A DNA stretch of 64,000 nucleotides. Origin: DASVRZ01 sp038230215 (lineage in GTDB: Bacteria; Verrucomicrobiota; Verrucomicrobiia; Chthoniobacterales; DASVRZ01). Below are positions 16,288 to 24,581 of the stretch, piece after piece. Within the stretch, counting starts at the first letter, position 1. Each line of letters opens with the position of its first letter. Both the position numbers and the translations under genes were made by a program. Location of the stretch: contig JBBRNR010000007.1 in the NCBI GenBank assembly GCA_038230215.1, positions 106,710-170,709 of the forward strand, in the 5' to 3' direction. The notes beneath the pieces are model-generated. The model saw only the letters and a list, made by a program, of their open reading frames with translations. It was not told where the DNA came from and made no database searches.

Positions 16288-16784
16288 AGCAATGCGAGCG
16301 TCTGCAACTCGCACGGGCCGATTTTCAATTCACCGTTCGATAAAATCCGCGCACGCAAACCGCCAAAACCCTCCAACGCCTCTTTGGCTCCGTCGCCGAT
16401 CACGCGGTTCATCCAATGGCAGGGCCGGGCTTCTTCCGTGCCTGCAAACCAGATTCCCTGCATCTGAAACTCGACACCGATCAGCGAGTTTAAATCCAGT
16501 CCGATCGTAATGACGTTGCGGCGAAAGACCGCCGGAGTCAGATGGCTATGGGGAAATATTTCCTGGATTCGCTGAAACGTTTCCCAAGCAAAAAACGTGA
16601 TCTGCCCCTTATAATCCGGCTTGTGATCGAAATATCGGTCGCCCACGATCCCGCTGCCGCTGCGGCACTCCACCAGCGCGGAATCATCCATCGGAAATTC
16701 ATCCGGCTCGCGTCCCTGATGCCCTACAAAATTATGCGCTCGCGAAATGAAGATGTGCTTGATGGCCAGACTTTCACTATTCAT
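16284..16784 (-). CDS. MOSC-domain protein
   Basis: About 166 residues from the ATG at 16784 (M-N-S-E-S-L-A); the open frame goes back to 16886 but that part overlaps mobA. It has the MOSC core: G-x-G-I-V-G-D-R-Y-F near residue 55, F-R-R-N-V in the middle, and the conserved Cys in A-R-P-C-H-W about 45 residues before the end. MOSC domains bind molybdenum-cofactor sulfur or use it to detoxify N-hydroxylated compounds (YiiM and YcbX types). Divergent from mobA with only 10 nt between their ATGs, which fits a shared Moco role. CTAACTCTC precedes its ATG. Confidence 0.8.
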   Translation of the reverse strand: MNSESLAIKHIFISRAHNFVGHQGREPDEFPMDDSALVECRSGSGIVGDRYFDHKPDYKGQITFFAWETFQRIQEIFPHSHLTPAVFRRNVITIGLDLNSLIGVEFQMQGIWFAGTEEARPCHWMNRVIGDGAKEALEGFGGLRARILSNGELKIGPCELQTLALL

Positions 16785-16794
16785 GAGAGTTAGT

Positions 16795-17382
16795 ATGGAG
16801 GAACCCCGCACAAATGTCGATGGATCGGCTCCCTTTTCCGCTGCGTTGCTGGCTGGCGGCAAATCCACTCGCATGGGATTCGACAAGGCGACTTTGCAGA
16901 TCGATGGCGAGCCACTCTGGCAGCGTCAGATAAAAATTCTTCAGGCCATCGGCGCAGCCGAAATCCTCATATCAGGCCCCACCGCCGGACCGTGGCAGGG
17001 GAGTAACATCACGGTGTTAGAAGATGTCGCTCCCGAACTCGGGCCGATGGGGGCACTGGCCGGCATTCTGGAAAAAATCTCGACGGAAAATGTGCTATTA
17101 CTAGCAGTGGACATGCCAGTCATGACCGTGCATTTTCTCAGACGATTGCTGGCGTATGGCGGAGCCGTAACTCCTGAGAATGGCGAATACTACGAGCCGC
17201 TCGCCGCGGTTTACTCCAAGTCGAGTCTGAGTCTGCTCCGCTCATTTCTCGACCGGGGCCAGCTCAGCCTTCAGGTATTTCTTCGTGAGTCCGTTGCGCG
17301 GGGAACCATGAAAGTCCACTGTGTTAGTTCCGGTGAGCAAGCTTTCTTTGCAAACCTAAACGAGCCACCGTTTCCAGGGTGA
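16795..17382 (+). CDS. mobA: Molybdenum cofactor guanylyltransferase
   Basis: 195 residues from the ATG at 16795; an ATG at 16747 would add 16 residues overlapping the MOSC gene. The signature L-A-G-G-K-S-T-R-M-G-x-D-K starts near residue 18, followed by P-E-L-G-P-M-G-A-L-A-G and A-V-D-M-P-V. It attaches GMP to molybdopterin to make the MGD cofactor, which the adjacent nitrate reductase requires. Its last 59 nt overlap, tail to tail, the 3' end of the nitrate reductase gene. Confidence 0.9.
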   Translation: MEEPRTNVDGSAPFSAALLAGGKSTRMGFDKATLQIDGEPLWQRQIKILQAIGAAEILISGPTAGPWQGSNITVLEDVAPELGPMGALAGILEKISTENVLLLAVDMPVMTVHFLRRLLAYGGAVTPENGEYYEPLAAVYSKSSLSLLRSFLDRGQLSLQVFLRESVARGTMKVHCVSSGEQAFFANLNEPPFPG

Positions 17383-19558
17383 CGGCGCAATATTTGTAAG
17401 AAGGCTGATGCGAGTAAGGGTCGAATGCTGGAAATGTTAGCTGATTCAACTCCGGATAATGCATGGGAATAAAGATCTGCCCCGGTCTAACAGTGGAGGT
17501 GATGTAAGCCGTGGCCGAGATTTTTCCACGACGGGATCGAATGAATATCTGAGTGTTGGCCTTGATTTTAAGTCGTTCTGCGTCGGACGGATTGACCTCG
17601 ACGTAAATGTTAGCTGGATAAAGTTTCCGCAGGATGTCGGACTTGCCTGTGCGCGTCTGCGTGTGCCATTGCGCGGAGGTGCCGCGGCCCGTCAGGAGCA
17701 CCAACGGAAACTCCGCATCCAGCGGCTCCGCCACTGGGCGGGTAGGCTCAAAAATAAATCGCGCCCGACCATCGGAATGATAGTATTTACCGTCTTCAAA
17801 AAGCCGCCGCTCCACTTGTGGAAGTGGTTCGCTGCCCTGCGCGAAAGGCCATTGGATTCCGCCGCAGTCGTCGATCATTTGATAGTCGCGAATGCCGCTG
17901 ATATCGCACGGTTGATCCCGGCTCAATTCCTTCATAATCTGAAAAGCCGCCTCGGGCGACGTCCATTTCTGAAACATTTCCCCGCACCCCCAGCGCTGCG
18001 CGATCAGCCGAAAAATATTAAAGTCCGACAATGCCAGACCCGGGGCGCGTGAGACCTTTTTCATCAGCCCGAACCGGCGCTCGGAGTTGATCAAAGTCCC
18101 CTCCTTTTCGCCCCAGCCGGCGGCAGGCAAAACAAGGTCCGCCGTTTTAGCAGTTTCCGTGTTGCCATACATGTCCTGCACGACCAAAAATTCCAGCTTG
18201 GCCAACGTAGTCCGAGCCCAGGATTGGTTGATCCACGAATGGGCCGTGTTAGTTGCCACAATCCACAAGCCCTTGATGCGCCCGGATTCGATGCCAGCCA
18301 GAATCTGATCGTATGGCAGGGAGTTTTTGTTAGGAATACTAGCATCCTCGATGTTCAGGATGGACGCGATTTTTTTGCGGTGCACCGGATTGAGAAAATC
18401 GTGACCGCCCAGCATGTTAGTTGTGTTGCTGAAGAGTCGCGATCCCATCGCGTTGCACTGGCCGGTGATGGAGTTGGCTCCGGTGCCGGGACGGCCCATG
18501 TTTCCCGTCATCAGAGCGATATTAATAATCGCTTGTGCGGTGCGAGTCGCCTCGTGACTTTGATTGACGCCCATTGTCCACCAGAGTGACACGCGCTGGC
18601 CTTGTCCGATCGTTTTCGCGCATCGTTCGATGGCTTCGATTGTTAACCCGGTGACGTTCGCCACCCTCGCGGTATCGAAGGTCTGCAGGAACTCGGCAAA
18701 GGCTGGGTAGTTAGTCGTATGGTTCCCAATATAATCCAAGTCCACCCAGTTTTTACTAACTAAAATGTATGCAATGCCGTAGAGAAGCGTGAGGTCGCTT
18801 TTCGGCTGCAAGGCTAGGTGTTGAGTGGCGGCCATCGCCGTCTCTGTCGTTCGCGGATCGAGCACAATGATTTCCGGATGATGGGAGTTAGACATCACTC
18901 TCTGCCACATGATCGGATGCGCGATGCAGGGATTTGCCCCGATGAAAACTAACACATCGCTTTGTTCAAAATCGGCGTAGGTGAATGGCGGCGCATCGAA
19001 GCCGAACGATTCCTTGTAAGCCGTTGCCGCTGTGGACATGCACTGCCGGGTATTGCCATCGCCGTGAATGAGGCCCATGCCAAATTTCCCAAGCGCACCG
19101 AGGAAAGCGAGTTCCTCACAAGGTATTTGTCCAGTTCCCAGCCAGGCGACGGACTCTCGTCCATGCTCTGTTAGTATCGACTGGAAGCGGGAGCAAAAAA
19201 CATCCAGCGCCTGATCCCAACTCACGGGCTCCAGACGTCCCGTTGCCGGATTCTTCAGTAGCGGGGAGGTCGCGCGATCCGGCGAGTGCAACGGAGTTAG
19301 CGCCTCCCAGCCTTTTGGGCAGGCCATGCCGAGATTCACCGGATAGTCTGTTTCCGCTGAAAGATTAATGGCCACGCCGTCCTTCAGATGCACCCGCAGC
19401 CCACAGCCGGTGGAGCAAAAACCGCACACTACAGTCGTGGTGGCATCAGGCGTCAGTTGGCGTGGAATGTTACCCAAGCCAAACTCACCGGGATGCTGCA
19501 CGAGATCGCTAGTGAGTGGGCCTTCCCACGCGCGAAGATGTTTGGTTATGAATTTCAT
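17324..19558 (-). CDS. nasA: Assimilatory nitrate reductase catalytic subunit (molybdopterin, [4Fe-4S])
   Basis: 744 residues of the NarB/NasA/NapA class. The N-terminal [4Fe-4S] motif is C45-x2-C48-x3-C52-x27-C80, followed by a standard molybdopterin oxidoreductase core and the molybdopterin dinucleotide-binding C-terminal domain (L-L-T-G-R-G-T-S-A-Q-W-H). No Tat signal is present, so it is cytoplasmic and reduces nitrate to nitrite for assimilation. Last gene of the ten-gene operon, overlapping the DmsBC-like gene by ATGA (19555-19558). Cyanobacterial NarB takes electrons from ferredoxin and NasA of other bacteria from NADH; here the partner is probably the fused iron-sulfur/membrane protein. 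Confidence 0.9.
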   Translation of the reverse strand: MKFITKHLRAWEGPLTSDLVQHPGEFGLGNIPRQLTPDATTTVVCGFCSTGCGLRVHLKDGVAINLSAETDYPVNLGMACPKGWEALTPLHSPDRATSPLLKNPATGRLEPVSWDQALDVFCSRFQSILTEHGRESVAWLGTGQIPCEELAFLGALGKFGMGLIHGDGNTRQCMSTAATAYKESFGFDAPPFTYADFEQSDVLVFIGANPCIAHPIMWQRVMSNSHHPEIIVLDPRTTETAMAATQHLALQPKSDLTLLYGIAYILVSKNWVDLDYIGNHTTNYPAFAEFLQTFDTARVANVTGLTIEAIERCAKTIGQGQRVSLWWTMGVNQSHEATRTAQAIINIALMTGNMGRPGTGANSITGQCNAMGSRLFSNTTNMLGGHDFLNPVHRKKIASILNIEDASIPNKNSLPYDQILAGIESGRIKGLWIVATNTAHSWINQSWARTTLAKLEFLVVQDMYGNTETAKTADLVLPAAGWGEKEGTLINSERRFGLMKKVSRAPGLALSDFNIFRLIAQRWGCGEMFQKWTSPEAAFQIMKELSRDQPCDISGIRDYQMIDDCGGIQWPFAQGSEPLPQVERRLFEDGKYYHSDGRARFIFEPTRPVAEPLDAEFPLVLLTGRGTSAQWHTQTRTGKSDILRKLYPANIYVEVNPSDAERLKIKANTQIFIRSRRGKISATAYITSTVRPGQIFIPMHYPELNQLTFPAFDPYSHQPSYKYCAVTLETVARLGLQRKLAHRN

Positions 19559-21060
19559 ATTCCGCCAGGCATCCGGTGTGCGGAGGCGGCCATGAAGAAA
19601 CAGGTGCGCTCGATCAGTTGCGCCAGGAGAAGGGCGGTTATCGCAACCAGGGGAGAGACTGCGCTACAGAGTGCTAAAACGAGTAACAAGGCACGCGCCC
19701 ATTGCAGGCTGGCTAGTGGTCCGTAAAGAATGGCGCGAGATTTCTCAAGGGCGGAATTTCTTAGCAGTGACAGCTCAAGCAAGCTAACTGTTAGAAGGAG
19801 GGCGCAACCCATGAGTGTGAATGAGGGCTTCCCTAATCCGGCGATGGCCAGTCCGAGTCCAAAAGTAGCGCCGAAGAACTTCAGAAAAGTCATTGGCAAA
19901 CTCCAAAATGGACGGCGCGTATCGACGTAGATCATGCAAGAAGTGGAGACGGCGACCAGCCCCAGGATCATGGTTGTCCAGGTGAGGGGAATGGTTAGTC
20001 TTTGGAGAAAAACGGGGAGCGAAAACGGAAGTAATTTAAGATAGCCCCAGCCCGTAACTACCGAAGCCAGCCCGGCAAATGCGGAGAACGCCATGATTTC
20101 ACGACTCATCCACGATTTCCTCCAGCCGAGAAAAGCCCGCCACGCCTTCAATGGCTGGCCGAGGTGCAACACGCTCAAACCCAGGCCTAGGTTGAGAAAT
20201 ACGAAAGCCACGAGGTTAGCAAAAGGCTGATGGAGTAGCAGGCCGTTAACCACGAAAACTCCCACGGCGGCCTGTGTTAGCACCAGCATGAAAACCAACG
20301 GCCAGTGCGCGTGCTCGACGCGGATTTTGCCTCCATCTGCCGGATGTCCGTTCGCAGGTCGAGCACCTGTGTAGCTAGTCGTGGGTCGAGTATAATTCGA
20401 ATCAAAAGCCCCCGGCAGCAGGCGGTCGCCGGGCTGCAAATTTTTCCGCAGCGCCTCCTGACTAACAATCTGGATCGCGATCGCGCCACTGGGGCATGCC
20501 TGCACGCAGGCGGGTGACTCTCCCACGGCCAGACGCTGATGACACATGTCGCACTTCCTAACAATGCCGCGCTTCTTGTTGTATTTCGGCACGTCGTAGG
20601 GACATTTTAGCGTGCAATACTGGCAGCCGATGCACTGATCGTCGAGGTGATGGACGATCCCGGTTTCCTCGTCTTTTTCGTAGGCTAGTACCGGGCATCC
20701 CTCCGCGCAGGCCGGGTCCAGGCAATGATGGCAGGCGGTCGTCACGGTCTGCTGGTAAGCCACGCTTTCCTCGGCGATTCGCAGCAGCCCGATGTCGCGC
20801 CATACCTCGCCCTCGTCGAGTCCATTCAGCGAGTGGCACGCGCTCACACATGCCTTGCAGCCGGTGCATTTATCGAGGTCAACCGCGAAGGCATATTGTT
20901 CGCCCGTCTGAGGACGACTGAGAGGAATGAGATCGCGATAATATCGTTGCTGCGAGTGGCCCTGCGTCCGGACATACTTCTGCGAAAACCGCTCAACAGC
21001 CGTAAGGGACTGCTGCTCTGCCAACAATTTCTCGATCAGGCTCTCGTCAGAGGTGAGCAT
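19555..21060 (-). CDS. Fused DmsB-like ferredoxin and DmsC-like membrane anchor, putative electron donor to nitrate reductase
   Basis: 501 residues. Residues about 60-220 hold four cysteine groups typical of DmsB/NrfC [4Fe-4S] dicluster proteins: C-T-G-C-K-A-C-V-S-A-C, C-H-H-C-L-D-P-A-C-A-E-G-C-P, C-I-G-C-Q-Y-C-T-L-K-C-P and C-D-M-C with C-V-Q-A-C-P, enough for four clusters. Residues about 250-500 form about eight membrane helices like DmsC, the quinol-oxidising anchor. With no Tat signal, the iron-sulfur part should face the cytoplasm, next to the reductase. The role as a quinol-to-nitrate-reductase conduit is inferred from the operon: 2 nt after nirA, ATGA overlap with nasA. Confidence 0.8.
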   Translation of the reverse strand: MLTSDESLIEKLLAEQQSLTAVERFSQKYVRTQGHSQQRYYRDLIPLSRPQTGEQYAFAVDLDKCTGCKACVSACHSLNGLDEGEVWRDIGLLRIAEESVAYQQTVTTACHHCLDPACAEGCPVLAYEKDEETGIVHHLDDQCIGCQYCTLKCPYDVPKYNKKRGIVRKCDMCHQRLAVGESPACVQACPSGAIAIQIVSQEALRKNLQPGDRLLPGAFDSNYTRPTTSYTGARPANGHPADGGKIRVEHAHWPLVFMLVLTQAAVGVFVVNGLLLHQPFANLVAFVFLNLGLGLSVLHLGQPLKAWRAFLGWRKSWMSREIMAFSAFAGLASVVTGWGYLKLLPFSLPVFLQRLTIPLTWTTMILGLVAVSTSCMIYVDTRRPFWSLPMTFLKFFGATFGLGLAIAGLGKPSFTLMGCALLLTVSLLELSLLRNSALEKSRAILYGPLASLQWARALLLVLALCSAVSPLVAITALLLAQLIERTCFFMAASAHRMPGGI

Positions 21061-21062
21061 CG

Positions 21063-22772
21063 TTAGGAGAACAAAATCTGCAACGTGTTGAGATCGTGGC
21101 GCATGGTGAAGGCTTGGAAGCTTTCCTTGTGCTGACGCTCGGAGAGATAGACGCGCAGCATTTTTTCGAGCGTGTTTTTTAAAGCGTCGATGGTTAGTGC
21201 CGAGAATACTTGACGACCCACGGCCTGATGCTTTCCGAAGCCGCCACCGACGAAAACGTGGTAGCCCTCGATGCTTTCGCCGTGGATTTTTGTCTTCGAT
21301 CCCAATAAGCCGATGTCGCCCATGTAATGCTGGGCGCAGGAGTTGGGGCAGCCTGTGACGTGGATGTTCACTGGCTGGTCGAGCTGCACTTTTTTGTCGA
21401 GATAATCGGCGAGTTCGATGGCCACGTCCTTGGTGTTGGCCTGGGCTAACTTGCAGTAGGTGTTACCCGTGCACGCGATGAGTCCGCTGCGGAGATGCGA
21501 TTGTTCGGTGTTGAATCCAATCTTCCGCAGCGCCTTCTGAACCGTCGAGACAAACGCCTCGGGCACATTGGGAATGATGAAGCTCTGCCAGACAGTTAGA
21601 CGGATCTCTCCACTGCCATAGAGGTCGGCGATTTCCGCCACGCGGGTGAGTTGTTTCGGATTGAGGACACCGACTGGAATGGCTACGCCGACGTAGTGCA
21701 GGCCGCGCTGTTTTTGCGGATAAACGCCGATGTGACTATGAGGCAGTTCCTGGCTGGCATGGCGGATCGTTTCTGCGTCGAGCGGTGCTTTGGTTAGACT
21801 GTAACCCAGCAGCTTCTCGGTCTCGTCGATATATTGCTCCAGTGTCCAGGTTTCCAGCAAATGTTTTAGTCGCGCCTTCTTGCGATCACCGCGATTGCCG
21901 TTGGCGATATAAATTCTAACCATCGCTGCCACGACCTTGTTCAGCTCGGCAGGTTTAACCAGCACACCGGAGTCGCGGGCAAATGCCTTATGGCCGGTTG
22001 CGCCTCCCAGAGCGATGCGGAAGAAAATTTCGTCACCGATTTTAACCGCCTTGGCGCCGATGTCGTTAGTATCCTCGACCGTGCCGATCAGTCCGCCGCC
22101 ATCGTAGGCGATGTTGAACTTTCGTGGCAGATCGTAGAAGGCGCGATCATTCAAAATAATCTGCCCCATCTCACGACAGAAAGGCAGCACGTCGATAAGC
22201 TCGCAGGGGTCGATTCCGGAGGTCGGATTCGCCGTGAGATTGCGAATGTTATCCGCCCCCGAGCCCCGTGTGTGCAGCCCCACATGCTGGATGCGGCTGA
22301 GCACCATCGGAGCGTCTTTCGGTTGGATGAGCCGGATTTGCAGATTGGCGCGGGTGGTGATTTGAATGTAACCCGTGGTGAGTTCCTTCGCGGTACTAGC
22401 TATTTCCCGGAGTTGATAAGTCTGCAGCACGCCACCGGGAATCCTTAGTCTGGCCATGTAGGCTTCCTTGTTAGGAGTTAGGAAAAAAAGGCCGTTCCAT
22501 TTGAAGCGGAAGAGGTCCTCCTTGTCGGGTGCCTTATTGACGGCAGCGTGCTCCAGCAAAATGGGATAGGCGTCGAGCGGATGCAGCTCGCGCTTGATGC
22601 GTTCCTCCAAGATGAGATCGTCTATAGACACACGGGATGCCGGCGCAGGCGTGGCCTCCACGTCACTGAAGCGAAGACCACCAGCTGCCGCGCCAGCAAA
22701 AAATCCTGTGAGATATTGAGTCTGGTCCTGGCTGAGCGGCTGGCCCGCGACTTCGGAAAATGGTAGCTCCAT
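21063..22772 (-). CDS. nirA: Assimilatory nitrite reductase (siroheme, [4Fe-4S]; NirA/CysI family)
   Basis: 569 residues with two ferrite/sulfite-reductase half-domain repeats. The siroheme-[4Fe-4S] ligands are C434-x5-C440 and C475-x3-C479. It reduces nitrite to ammonium by six electrons. The N-terminus contains S-Q-D-Q-T-Q-Y-L-T-G-F-F-A-G, very like the start of the flavoprotein encoded just upstream and of CysJ. Within a nitrate operon this is most probably nitrite reductase rather than sulfite reductase. One nt separates it from the flavoprotein gene, and CTAAC directly precedes the ATG. Confidence 0.85.
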   Translation of the reverse strand: MELPFSEVAGQPLSQDQTQYLTGFFAGAAAGGLRFSDVEATPAPASRVSIDDLILEERIKRELHPLDAYPILLEHAAVNKAPDKEDLFRFKWNGLFFLTPNKEAYMARLRIPGGVLQTYQLREIASTAKELTTGYIQITTRANLQIRLIQPKDAPMVLSRIQHVGLHTRGSGADNIRNLTANPTSGIDPCELIDVLPFCREMGQIILNDRAFYDLPRKFNIAYDGGGLIGTVEDTNDIGAKAVKIGDEIFFRIALGGATGHKAFARDSGVLVKPAELNKVVAAMVRIYIANGNRGDRKKARLKHLLETWTLEQYIDETEKLLGYSLTKAPLDAETIRHASQELPHSHIGVYPQKQRGLHYVGVAIPVGVLNPKQLTRVAEIADLYGSGEIRLTVWQSFIIPNVPEAFVSTVQKALRKIGFNTEQSHLRSGLIACTGNTYCKLAQANTKDVAIELADYLDKKVQLDQPVNIHVTGCPNSCAQHYMGDIGLLGSKTKIHGESIEGYHVFVGGGFGKHQAVGRQVFSALTIDALKNTLEKMLRVYLSERQHKESFQAFTMRHDLNTLQILFS

Positions 22773-22773
22773 G

Positions 22774-24495
22774 TTAGTAAACGTCGCGTTGGTAGCGTTT
22801 CTCGGTTTTCAAAAGGGTGACATATTCCTTGGCTTCGTCGGGTGTTTTTCCGCCGCATTTTTCCACGATGGTATGTAGGGCGTTATCCACGTCCTTCGCC
22901 ATGCGGCTGGCGTCGCCGCAGACGTAAAAGTGAGCGCCAGATTCCAGCCAGTTCCAGAGTTCCTTCCCGGCTTCTAACATGCGATCTTGCACGTAGATCT
23001 TCTCCGTTTGATCACGGGAAAATGCTAGGTCGAGCCGGTGCAGATGGCCGTCCATTTGCATGGAAGTCAGCTCATCTTCATAGAGGAAATCGGTGGAGCG
23101 TTTCTGGTCACCAAAGAAGAACCAGTTTTTGCCTGTCGCCCCCGTGACGCGGCGTTCCTGGAGGAAGGCGCGAAAAGGAGCAATGCCGGTGCCAGGGCCG
23201 ACCATGATAATCGGTTTGCTAACATCAGCCGGAACGCGGAATCCATGAGAGGTCTGGATGAAAACCGGCACGGGCATTTCGGCGTGACAACGATCCGAGA
23301 GAAACGTGGAGCAGACACCTTTGCGCAATCGTCCGTGACTCGCATGGCGCACGGAGGAGATGGTGAGATGCACCTGTCCGGGATGCGCTTTGGGACTGGA
23401 GGAAATGGAATAAAGCCGAGGCTGGATTTTTTTTAGAAGAGGAATGAAAGTTTCCAGCGCGATGGGCGTGGTTAGGAAATCAATAATTTCGCGGCCCCAG
23501 AGATACTTGCGCAGCTCATCTTTGTTAGAGGAATCGAGGAGAATGGCCAGCTCTTGGTGAGCGGCTGCGATGTGTTTAAGGAATTCTGGTGAGGGCTTGG
23601 TGATTTCATAATTTTTCAAAAGCGCCTGACGCAGCGATGTCTCGGCTCCGTCGAGAGTGCACACGGTTTCCTCGCCGTCGCAGCCGAGTGCGGCGATGAT
23701 TTCCTGGACGAGGTCTGGGCAATTCTGCGGGATGACGCCAAGCGCGTCGCCGGCTTCATAAGCGACTTCGCAACCTTCGAGATTGATCTCAAAATGGCGC
23801 ACTTCCTTGGCCGACCCATCGCGGTTAAGGAGACGATTGGTTAGGAGTTTGGCAGCAAATGGGTTTTTCTTCGAGCCAAGAGGAACTAGCTCGACCAATT
23901 CTTCTTTGACTTTCACAGCAACAGAAGTGAGGGCTCCAAAGACGGAGGCGGTCCAGTTTTTCGCAGGAGCCTCGTATTCCAGATCGCAGTCGATGCGGGG
24001 CGCGATGCGTTGCGCGCCTAGTTTTTCCAGCAGGAGGTCGCAGTCTTTACCGAACTTGCAAAATTCAGAGTAATTAGTATCGCCAAGCGCGAGCACAGAG
24101 TAATTCACATGAGTTAACGAGGGAGCGGCGTCGGAGTTAAAAATTTTCCAGAAGTGCTGCGCGTTGTCGGGAGGTTCCCCATCGCCGTAAGTGCTAGTGA
24201 CGATGACCACATTTTTTTCCAGGGACCAATCCACGCTGCCGTGGTGATCCAACCCGAGCGCTCTCGAGGAAAAACCGGATTGAGCAGCTTCCTTCGAGAG
24301 GCGTTTGGCGAGGGTTTCTGCTGTCCCGGTCTGGCTTCCAAACAGGACTAGCAATGGCTCTGCGGACACTGCGAGCGCAGGTTTGATGGGAGTCCGAGTC
24401 GCATGGAAAAACAACCCTGCTAGAAATCCATTCAACCAAAGGTGTTGTTCTGGCGTAAATGGTGCGTCTGAAGGTATTGATGGAACGCTTGTCAT
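22774..24495 (-). CDS. CysJ-like NADPH flavoprotein reductase (flavodoxin, FAD and NADPH domains)
   Basis: 573 residues. The order is a short N-terminal motif F-T-P-E-Q-H-L-W-L-N-G-F-L-A-G, an FMN flavodoxin domain (F-G-S-Q-T-G-T-A-E-T at about 50-60, S-T-Y-G-D-G-E-P), a connecting FAD domain (R-L-Y-S-I-S-S-S), the NADPH domain (G-P-G-T-G-I-A-P-F-R) and the C-terminal R-Y-Q-R-D-V-Y typical of CysJ. It would pass electrons from NADPH through FAD and FMN to the siroheme enzyme made by the next gene. A large hairpin lies between this gene and the porin gene upstream. Sulfite reductase flavoprotein is the alternative name. Confidence 0.85.
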   Translation of the reverse strand: MTSVPSIPSDAPFTPEQHLWLNGFLAGLFFHATRTPIKPALAVSAEPLLVLFGSQTGTAETLAKRLSKEAAQSGFSSRALGLDHHGSVDWSLEKNVVIVTSTYGDGEPPDNAQHFWKIFNSDAAPSLTHVNYSVLALGDTNYSEFCKFGKDCDLLLEKLGAQRIAPRIDCDLEYEAPAKNWTASVFGALTSVAVKVKEELVELVPLGSKKNPFAAKLLTNRLLNRDGSAKEVRHFEINLEGCEVAYEAGDALGVIPQNCPDLVQEIIAALGCDGEETVCTLDGAETSLRQALLKNYEITKPSPEFLKHIAAAHQELAILLDSSNKDELRKYLWGREIIDFLTTPIALETFIPLLKKIQPRLYSISSSPKAHPGQVHLTISSVRHASHGRLRKGVCSTFLSDRCHAEMPVPVFIQTSHGFRVPADVSKPIIMVGPGTGIAPFRAFLQERRVTGATGKNWFFFGDQKRSTDFLYEDELTSMQMDGHLHRLDLAFSRDQTEKIYVQDRMLEAGKELWNWLESGAHFYVCGDASRMAKDVDNALHTIVEKCGGKTPDEAKEYVTLLKTEKRYQRDVY

Positions 24496-24516
24496 GCAAT
24501 GTTAGTTGGCTGGTTA

Positions 24517-24564
24517 TGTGGTCCGCTGTAGAGGTCGGCACACGCCGACTTGCAGCGGACCACA
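24517..24564 (-). terminator. Strong hairpin inside the nitrate operon (attenuator or processing site)
   Basis: TGTGGTCCGCTG (24517-24528) pairs perfectly with CAGCGGACCACA (24553-24564). Inside the loop a second stem forms, GTCGGC (24534-24539) with GCCGAC (24544-24549). It lies between the porin stop (24582) and the flavoprotein start (24495). No U-run follows, so partial termination, mRNA stabilisation of the upstream transport transcript, or RNase processing are all possible. The perfect inner and outer stems also resemble a mobile REP-type element. Confidence 0.6.
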
Positions 24565-24581
24565 ACCAGAGATACAAAGTG

